Positions 58,071 to 64,000 of a stretch of DNA of 64,000 nt are shown one piece after another. Both the position numbers and the translations under genes were made by a program. Numbering within the stretch: position 1 is the stretch's first letter; the number at the start of each line of letters is the position of its first letter. Under the pieces are notes generated by a model that saw only the letters and a list, made by a program, of their open reading frames with translations, did not search any database and had not been told where the DNA came from. The stretch lies in NCBI RefSeq assembly GCF_000425425.1, contig NZ_AUDK01000023.1, positions 1-64,000 on the forward strand, given 5' to 3'. This DNA comes from Flavobacterium daejeonense DSM 17708 (GTDB lineage: Bacteria > Bacteroidota > Bacteroidia > Flavobacteriales > Flavobacteriaceae).

Positions 58071-59345
58071 TTATAATCCTGTTGCTACGGTTTTCAATCC
58101 TCTTGCTCCAATTAAGTTTTCACGTACTCCTAACTGACGGAATAAAGCAACCGGATTAAGTGCAGCACCGGCACGTAAACGAGCTTCAGCTACTAATGCA
58201 CGAACATCCGTACGGAAAGCATTTTGTAAAATTTCCTGAGCTTTAACAACATCATTTTCTTCTTGTGCAATTTCTAATGCTTTTCTGTCCACAGAAAGCG
58301 CCTGAGCATACGCAATCATAATCGCCTCAACAGATTGTAATAAATCTTCCATTGGATCTTTTACGTTGTGAGAAGCATCGATCATCCAACCTAAATCAGT
58401 TGCATGGTTCATTCCTCTGGCATCCATTCCTTCAACTAATTCGTTGAAGATTAAGAATAATTGGTAAGGTTTTAAAGCTCCGGCAGTTAAATCGTCATCT
58501 CCGTATTTAGAATCATTGAAGTGGAAACCTCCTAATTTATCTTCCATCAATAATAAAGAAACAATTTGCTCAATATTAGCATTTGGAAGGTGGTGTCCTA
58601 AATCCACTAAAGTTTTAGCTCTGTCTCCTAATTTTTTCACGTAAGAATAAGATTGACCCCAGTCAGCTACTGTAGTGGAATAGAAATTAGGCTCAGCACA
58701 TTTGTACTCTAAGAATAATTTCCAGTTAGAAGGTAATGCTTCGTATATTTCCTGTAAACTTTCTAAAGTGTTTTCATAAGCTTTACGGAAGTTTAATTGT
58801 CCAGGGAAACAAGATCCATCAGCTAACCATACCGTTAACGACTCAGAACCTAACTCAACACCTTGTTGGATTACGTCGATATTATGTTGAACTGCTTGTT
58901 TACGGATTGATTTGTTTACATTTTGTAAAGAACCAAACTTATAAGAATAAGCACTGTCCGCCTGATCCTGGAAAGTATTAGAGTTAACAGCGTCAAATTT
59001 CAAACCGTGTTGCGCTGCTAAAGCTTTGATTGCATTACGGTCAGTTGGGATATCCCATGGAATGTGTAACGAGATCGCTCCTGAAGCATTGTTTAAAGCG
59101 TGTAGCAAACCTACATCTTCGATTTTTTCTTCTAATGAACGAGGCTCTCCACCACCTGGAAAACGTCCAAAACGAGTTCCTCCAGTTCCTAAAGCCCAAG
59201 ATGGAATAGCGATTTGGAAATCGATTAATTTAGCAATGATACTTTCACTTTCTGCAATTTCAGAAGCTGTGAAAACTAATTTATTTTTATGAGCTGAATA
59301 AAGCTCCTCATTGTGAGCAGCAATTTTATTAGAATCTAATATCAT
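58071..59345 (-). CDS. rhaI: L-rhamnose isomerase (TIM-barrel type)
   Basis: The product is 424 residues. It matches the L-rhamnose isomerase / catabolism isomerase type known from Pseudomonas stutzeri rather than E. coli RhaA. Visible parts are IPSWALGTGGTRFGRFPGGG, SLHIPWDIP, WKLFLEYKCAEPNFYSTTV, LVDLGHHLPNANIEQ and GGFHFNDSKYGDDDLT. They carry the metal-binding Glu, Asp, His and Asp residues. It converts L-rhamnose to L-rhamnulose. The mutarotase gene is 12 bases upstream on the same transcript. Confidence 0.92.
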   Translation of the reverse strand: MILDSNKIAAHNEELYSAHKNKLVFTASEIAESESIIAKLIDFQIAIPSWALGTGGTRFGRFPGGGEPRSLEEKIEDVGLLHALNNASGAISLHIPWDIPTDRNAIKALAAQHGLKFDAVNSNTFQDQADSAYSYKFGSLQNVNKSIRKQAVQHNIDVIQQGVELGSESLTVWLADGSCFPGQLNFRKAYENTLESLQEIYEALPSNWKLFLEYKCAEPNFYSTTVADWGQSYSYVKKLGDRAKTLVDLGHHLPNANIEQIVSLLLMEDKLGGFHFNDSKYGDDDLTAGALKPYQLFLIFNELVEGMDARGMNHATDLGWMIDASHNVKDPMEDLLQSVEAIMIAYAQALSVDRKALEIAQEENDVVKAQEILQNAFRTDVRALVAEARLRAGAALNPVALFRQLGVRENLIGARGLKTVATGL

Positions 59346-59357
59346 GATAATATAATT

Positions 59358-59672
59358 TTAAGGTAAATAAAAAACTTCTTTAAGTGAAACACTCACCGGT
59401 GAGTTGTCCGGATTAGCATCCATAATGTCTCCCATAAATTGCCACCATTTTTGCATCACCGGATGTTTCGGAAGCTCGTCTAAACGACTTGGATCTTCGG
59501 TTTTCAAAACACCAAAAAGGGCATGTGTGCCTTCGTCAAAAAAAATAGAGTAATCTTCTACTCCAACGCTCTTTAACAAATCGGCTAATTCAGGCCACAA
59601 TTCATCATGTCTTTTTTGGTACTCCTGCACCTGACCCTGATGTAATTGCATTTTAAAAGCAACTTTTTTCAT
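59358..59672 (-). CDS. rhaM: L-rhamnose mutarotase
   Basis: The product is 104 residues, the standard family length. The key region is EYQKRHDELWPELADLLKS (His as active-site residue), followed by DYSIFFDEGTHALFGVL and the C-terminal WWQFMGDIMDANPDNSP. It interconverts alpha- and beta-L-rhamnose so that the isomerase receives the right anomer. It is the first gene after an internal terminator and would need its own promoter or read-through. Confidence 0.94.
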   Translation of the reverse strand: MKKVAFKMQLHQGQVQEYQKRHDELWPELADLLKSVGVEDYSIFFDEGTHALFGVLKTEDPSRLDELPKHPVMQKWWQFMGDIMDANPDNSPVSVSLKEVFYLP

Positions 59673-59784
59673 AAATTATGGTGATTTTAAGCAGCAAACA
59701 TTAAAAACGACTACCGCCAAGTGGTTATAAAGAAAAACTTTTTTAAAAGGAGATAAAAAAACAAAGATGCTGTTTAAAGATTAA

Positions 59785-59821
59785 GAAAAATCTAACGCCC
59801 GAAACAAATCGGACGTTAGAT
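59785..59821 (-). terminator. Terminator after the aldolase-dehydrogenase gene, inside the rhamnose cluster
   Basis: ATCTAACGCCCG..CGGACGTTAGAT forms a 12-base stem with one wobble pair. The minus strand continues TTTTTC. Confidence 0.75.
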
Positions 59822-59849
59822 CAATCAATCTAAAAACTAACATCTAAAA

Positions 59850-61985
59850 TTATCTATAAAAGCCCATAGATACTCCACCATCAACATTTAAGGCGTTTCC
59901 TGTAGATTTGCTTAACAAACCTCCAACAAAAGCATAACATGCGTTAGCGATATCGTCCGGTAATATAATTTCATTTAATAAAGTACGCTTAGCGTAGTAA
60001 GCTGGCAATTCAGCCACAGTAATTCCGTAAGCTTTAGCACGTCCTTCAGCCCATCCACCTGACCAAATATTTGAATCAGAGATAACAGCATCCGGGTTAA
60101 CTGTGTTCACACGGATTTTATCAGCTCCTAATTCAGCAGCCATCAAACGAGTTAAGTGAGCCTGAGCCGCTTTAGCTGAACCGTATCCAGGGTTGTTTGG
60201 TCCTGCAACAACAGCATTTTTAGAAACAATGTTTACGATATCTCCACCAAAACCTTGCTTACGCATTACTTCGATTCCTGCTTTAGAAACAATAAATTGT
60301 CCTTTAACCAGGATATCATATAATCTGTCCCACTCCTCTAATGAGTGCTCAGCTATTGATTTAGATATACTGATACCAGCATTATTTACTACAATATCAA
60401 CACCTCCAAATGCTAAACAAGCAGCATCTAAAGCTAAAGCTGTACTAGCATCATCCGTTACGTTTAATAAAGTACTTGAAACGGCATCTTTACCAAAAGA
60501 TTTGATAAAATCAGCTGTAGCTCCTTCTAAACGCTCTTCGTTAATATCATTGATTACTACACAAGCACCTTCTTCAGCAAATTTCTTAGCGATAGCCTTA
60601 CCAATACCCCCTGCAGAACCAGTAATTAAAGCAACTCTTCCAGATAATGCTTTTGGTTTTGGCATACGTTGTAATTTAGCTTCTTCTAACAACCAATATT
60701 CGATATCAAAAGCTTCCTGACGTGGTAATGCAATGTATTCTGAAACTGCCTCAGCACCTTTCATTACATTTACAGCATTTGTATAATATTCAGCTGCCAA
60801 ACGAGCCATTGTTTTATCTTTTGCAAAAGTAAACATACCTACTCCCGGATATAAAATAACTACCGGGTTAGGGTCACGCATTGCTGGTGAATTTGATTTT
60901 TTACAAGTGTTATAGTACTCAGTGTACATAGCACGGTAAGCTTCAAAAGCCGGAGTTAACTTAGCTTTAATAGCATCAACATCAGATAAATCTTCGTTTG
61001 GAGCCAATTCAATTACTAAAGGACTGATTTTAGTTCTCAAGAAGTGATCCGGACAAGAAGTTCCAAGAGGAGCTAATTTCTCTAAATCATTTGAGTTGAT
61101 GAATTCTAAAACTCTTGCGTCATCAGTGTAGTGACCAATCATTTTACGCTCAGAAGAACAGAAACCTCTCAAGATTGGAGCTAATTTTGCAGCTTGTACT
61201 TTACGGGCATCTTCAGAAAGGCTTTCAATTTTTTGACCTCCAAAAACAGGACGTATTTTTCCGTAGTTAGACTCTAAATACTCCGCACATTTTTCAATTA
61301 CTTCAAGAGTGTTTACATAACTTTCGTAAGCAGTATCTCCCCAAGTGAATAAACCGTGAGAACCTAACATGATTCCACGTAATTTTTTTCCGTTTTTTTC
61401 AGCTTCTTCTAAACAAGCTCTTAATTGAAGCCCTAAGTCGAAACCTGGACGTTGCCATCCAACCCATCCAATTTCACCATTGAATAATTCTTCAGTGATT
61501 TTTTTACCGTCTTTAGCAGCAGCAATAGCAATAGCAGCATCCGGATGTAAGTGATCAATGTGAGCGAATGGTAAGAAACCGTGTAAAGGCGTATCGATAG
61601 AAGGCGCTTTAGAAGCTAAATCGAAAATACAGTGGTTGAACAATTCCACCATTTCGTCTTCATGCTCGATACCTCTGTAAACATTTTCTAAGTTGCGTAA
61701 TCTTTCTAAGTAAAGAGCAGCACAACCTGATTTTGTTAATGTTCCAATGTCACCACCAGAACCTTTAATCCACATTACCTCAGTAGCAGCTCCAGTTAAT
61801 GGATCTTTATCGGTAATTTTTACAGATGTGTTTCCTCCCCCATAGTTCGTTAATCTCAAATCTGCTCCTAATAAATTAGAGCGATAAATAAATAGTGCTA
61901 CTTCGTCCCCTGCTAATTCAGCAGCCTTAGCATCATCCCAAAGGTAACTTACGTGTTTAAAAGTCATTGAATTTGTATTTGACAT
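59850..61985 (-). CDS. Bifunctional rhamnulose-1-phosphate aldolase / short-chain dehydrogenase
   Basis: The product is 711 residues, a fusion. The N-terminal class II aldolase domain (about 1-440) has NYGGGNTSVKI, PFAHIDHLHPDAAIAI with the metal His residues, and IMLGSHGLFTWGDT. The C-terminal SDR domain (about 455-711) has ALITGSAGGIGKAIAKKFAE, the region NNAGISISKSI, the catalytic YGSAK and the final VDGGVSMGF. The aldolase splits rhamnulose-1-phosphate into DHAP and L-lactaldehyde. The dehydrogenase would oxidise lactaldehyde to L-lactate, as in the RhaEW-type enzyme of Bacillus. LutABC can then use the lactate. It follows rhaT by 31 bases. Confidence 0.94.
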   Translation of the reverse strand: MSNTNSMTFKHVSYLWDDAKAAELAGDEVALFIYRSNLLGADLRLTNYGGGNTSVKITDKDPLTGAATEVMWIKGSGGDIGTLTKSGCAALYLERLRNLENVYRGIEHEDEMVELFNHCIFDLASKAPSIDTPLHGFLPFAHIDHLHPDAAIAIAAAKDGKKITEELFNGEIGWVGWQRPGFDLGLQLRACLEEAEKNGKKLRGIMLGSHGLFTWGDTAYESYVNTLEVIEKCAEYLESNYGKIRPVFGGQKIESLSEDARKVQAAKLAPILRGFCSSERKMIGHYTDDARVLEFINSNDLEKLAPLGTSCPDHFLRTKISPLVIELAPNEDLSDVDAIKAKLTPAFEAYRAMYTEYYNTCKKSNSPAMRDPNPVVILYPGVGMFTFAKDKTMARLAAEYYTNAVNVMKGAEAVSEYIALPRQEAFDIEYWLLEEAKLQRMPKPKALSGRVALITGSAGGIGKAIAKKFAEEGACVVINDINEERLEGATADFIKSFGKDAVSSTLLNVTDDASTALALDAACLAFGGVDIVVNNAGISISKSIAEHSLEEWDRLYDILVKGQFIVSKAGIEVMRKQGFGGDIVNIVSKNAVVAGPNNPGYGSAKAAQAHLTRLMAAELGADKIRVNTVNPDAVISDSNIWSGGWAEGRAKAYGITVAELPAYYAKRTLLNEIILPDDIANACYAFVGGLLSKSTGNALNVDGGVSMGFYR

Positions 61986-62016
61986 TGTTTATATAATTTT
62001 AAATGTTATTCCATTA

Positions 62017-63066
62017 TTAAATTGAGTTTCCAAAACCAACCAAAACGATTGATAAAAACATCAAAGCAATTCCGAAAAAGAAAACCTTATATGTTTTATC
62101 TGAAACTCCTTTCCATTCTTTTAAATAAAATCCCCAGAAATTAGCGGTCAAAATAATAGTTGACATGTGTAAAATCCAAGAACTTGCTCCGTTTCCTAAC
62201 TTACTTTCTCCCATTCCGTAGAAAAAGAATTGTAAAAACCACATTGTTCCGGCAATTCCCGAAAACAAAATATTTCTGACAATTGGAGTATTTTTATTCG
62301 TGTAATCTCCAAAAGTTTTATTTTTAAAGTTTAAGTACATACACCATATAAAATTGATGGTCAATCCCCCCCAAAGTATCACGATATAAGTAACATTATT
62401 TTGAAATAACGGATTAAAACCCTGAGCAACAGCTTCATCAGCCATTGGTTTTCCTGCTTCAATTCCGAAATTGAAGAAAGAGCTTAAAATACCCGAAATA
62501 ATTGCGATGATAAGACCTTTTACTAAGTTAAAGTCTTTATCCTTATCTTCATGACCTACTGCAAAATCTTTTTCTTTAAGCATTCCTGCTTTTCCTAAAA
62601 AAGCAATACCTATTATACAAACCAGAACTCCAAATAAAACCATTTGCCCCCCCGTATTATGTAACATGTCGGTAAAAGAAACTTTCCCTTCTGTTGGATA
62701 AAAATTATAATAAATAGAAGGAACTAACGCCCCAAAAGCCGAGCAAAAACCTAAAGTTATTGAATTCCCTAAAGACATCCCTAAATAACGAACTCCTAAT
62801 CCGTAAGTCAATCCTCCAATTCCCCAAATCAATCCCATAGTATAAGTTACCGTTTTTATCGACGAATCTGTATTACTGATAATGTCGGCAAAGCCAGGAA
62901 TAGTTAAATAAGCTGCGATTGGCGGTACAATTAACCATGAAAAAAATCCTCCTATAATCCAGTAGCTTTCCCAAGCCCAACCTTTGACTTTTTTAAAAGG
63001 CATATAAAAACTTCCGGAAGAAAAACCTCCAATTGAGTGAAAAAGAATACCAAGAATTGATTCCAT
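62017..63066 (-). CDS. rhaT: L-rhamnose/proton symporter RhaT
   Basis: The product is 349 residues with 10 predicted membrane spans. The N terminus GILFHSIGGFSSGSFYMPFK and WAWESYWIIGGFFSWLIVPP, then GIGGLTYGLGVRYLGMSLG and FFFYGMGESKLG, are characteristic of RhaT. It imports L-rhamnose with a proton. As the first gene of the cluster its promoter should lie in 63067-63543. No rhamnose regulator gene (RhaR, LacI or GntR type) is present in the window. Confidence 0.94.
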   Translation of the reverse strand: MESILGILFHSIGGFSSGSFYMPFKKVKGWAWESYWIIGGFFSWLIVPPIAAYLTIPGFADIISNTDSSIKTVTYTMGLIWGIGGLTYGLGVRYLGMSLGNSITLGFCSAFGALVPSIYYNFYPTEGKVSFTDMLHNTGGQMVLFGVLVCIIGIAFLGKAGMLKEKDFAVGHEDKDKDFNLVKGLIIAIISGILSSFFNFGIEAGKPMADEAVAQGFNPLFQNNVTYIVILWGGLTINFIWCMYLNFKNKTFGDYTNKNTPIVRNILFSGIAGTMWFLQFFFYGMGESKLGNGASSWILHMSTIILTANFWGFYLKEWKGVSDKTYKVFFFGIALMFLSIVLVGFGNSI

Positions 63067-63543
63067 AAATAATGTTTAAGTTTTAAGGTTAATTAATAGA
63101 TAATGTAAAATAAAATAAAAGGAAATTGATAACTGTCCTGTACAGTCCTTGTCTTAACAAATTTTATGAAGATTTTAAACATTTATGACAGATTTTGCAA
63201 TATTTGTTAGAAATCCATTAGAATAAAATTCAAAAAAAGTTAATCTTTCAGACCAAATCCAACCAAAACCGGAAGCATCTGCTTCATAAAAAAAAATTAC
63301 AAAACGAATCAAAACTCTCAACACACAAATGATAACAACAATAGCTTTCTAAACAGTTTTGTAATGAAAATTTCAACAAAACCTTCGTATCCTATTGTTT
63401 TTCAAACTGAAAATCATTAAATTAGAAGTCAATTCTTTTCCTGTTTTTTGTAAACAGCATAAAAAATATACTTATCGAAGTATCTGAAAATCTTTTTTTC
63501 AAATACTAAAAACCATAAATAATACCATTAAAAAAGTGAATTT
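63067..63543. other. Divergent regulatory region between rhaT and nqrA
   Basis: No gene is seen in 477 AT-rich bases. An ACTGT..ACAGT dyad (63132-63146, centre CTGTACAG) lies 66 bases before rhaT and could be an operator; the evidence is weak. No clear TAnnTTTG promoter was recognised on either strand. Confidence 0.4.
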
Positions 63544-64000
63544 ATGAGTGAATATATTAAAATAAAACAGGGATTGAATCTTCAATTAACGGGTGAAGCT
63601 ACTAAGGATGTGGTAACGATACCTATTCCTGAAACATTTGCCATAAAGCCGGATGATTTTATAAGTCTCAGCCCCAAACTTCTCGTGAAAGAAGGCGAAA
63701 CACTTCTCGCCGGAAGCCCTTTATTTTATGACAAAAACAATGAAAAAGTTCAAATCAGTTCACCGGTAAGCGGAGAAGTCATAGAAATTCGACGTGGTAA
63801 CAAAAGAGCAATTACAGAAATCCGAATACTGGCTGACCGGACTATCAAACACCTCCAATTTGAAAAACTAAATCCTAATCTGTTAAATAAAGATGCAATT
63901 ATTGAAAAATTATTGCTAAGTGGAATTTGGCCTTTCATTCGTCAGCGCCCTTACGGAATTATCGCTAATCCTACCGACGTTCCAAAATCTATATTTATAT
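63544..64000 (+). CDS. nqrA: Na+-translocating NADH:quinone reductase subunit A, 5' part
   Basis: The frame opens at ATG 63544 and runs off the right end, giving 152 residues. The N terminus (MSEYIKIKQGLNLQLTGEA) matches NqrA, with the following FAIKPDDFISLSPKLLVKEGE and VSGEVIEIRRGNKRAITEI. The end reads IWPFIRQRPYGIIANP, also typical. NqrA is the soluble, quinone-side subunit of the sodium-pumping respiratory complex at the inner membrane. nqrBCDEF are expected to follow outside the window. Confidence 0.93.
   Translation, partial: MSEYIKIKQGLNLQLTGEATKDVVTIPIPETFAIKPDDFISLSPKLLVKEGETLLAGSPLFYDKNNEKVQISSPVSGEVIEIRRGNKRAITEIRILADRTIKHLQFEKLNPNLLNKDAIIEKLLLSGIWPFIRQRPYGIIANPTDVPKSIFI

Overview
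The window looks like chromosome of a flavobacterium (Bacteroidota, Flavobacteriaceae). It is AT-rich. Where promoters can be read they have the Bacteroidota form (-7 TAnnTTTG, -33 TTTG-like). It carries a SusC/SusD pair, a type IX secretion sorting domain, a SusR-like hybrid two-component regulator, DUF2911, DUF1684 and DUF4960 proteins, and NqrA.

Layout. (1) 1-5200 is an accessory edge. It has the N-terminal part of a tyrosine recombinase reading off the left end, then genes reading the other way (Crp/Fnr regulator + VOC protein; a GNAT-like protein). These are separated by two related, imperfectly palindromic sites that resemble integron attC sites. Two SRPBCC proteins follow, then a tRNA cluster (Ser-Pro-Arg plus an odd Arg-like copy) with duplicated fragments. 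(2) 5400-20700 is mostly housekeeping and cell-envelope genes: thiolase, NlpC/P60 peptidase, D-Ala-D-Ala dipeptidase, YhcH/EbgC protein, PIG-L deacetylase, sodium-solute symporter with a 35-residue companion, DUF2911, HAD phosphatase, TcdA, TatD, DUF1684, a BlaI/M56 pair with phased operators, apt and tRNA-Arg(ACG). (3) 20800-25700 holds a decayed ORF next to the tRNA, a divergent trehalose pair (GH15 enzyme and fused OtsA-OtsB) and an IS6-type transposase relic.

(4) 25720-45558 is a complete fructan (levan/inulin-type) utilisation locus on the minus strand: hybrid sensor/regulator, three GH32-type proteins, sugar permease, SusC, SusD, two DUF4960 surface proteins and fructokinase. Two of the three GH32 proteins have Glu where the family nucleophile Asp belongs, and one is a T9SS substrate. 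(5) 46.7-53.2 kb has a TonB siderophore receptor under a readable promoter with Fur-like boxes, topoisomerase III, OsmC, a META lipoprotein and MsrB. (6) 53.5-63.1 kb is an L-rhamnose catabolic cluster (rhaT, fused aldolase-dehydrogenase, mutarotase, isomerase, kinase) ending in lutABC, so that rhamnose could go to DHAP plus L-lactate and the lactate to pyruvate. (7) The right end starts nqrA.

Best candidates for something undescribed are the cassette-like array at the left edge, the BlaI/M56 system with three dyads at exact 20-bp pitch and a periplasmic tail of five TonB-plug-like repeats, and the pair of Glu-for-Asp GH32 paralogues. No CRISPR array, rRNA operon or intact insertion sequence was seen.
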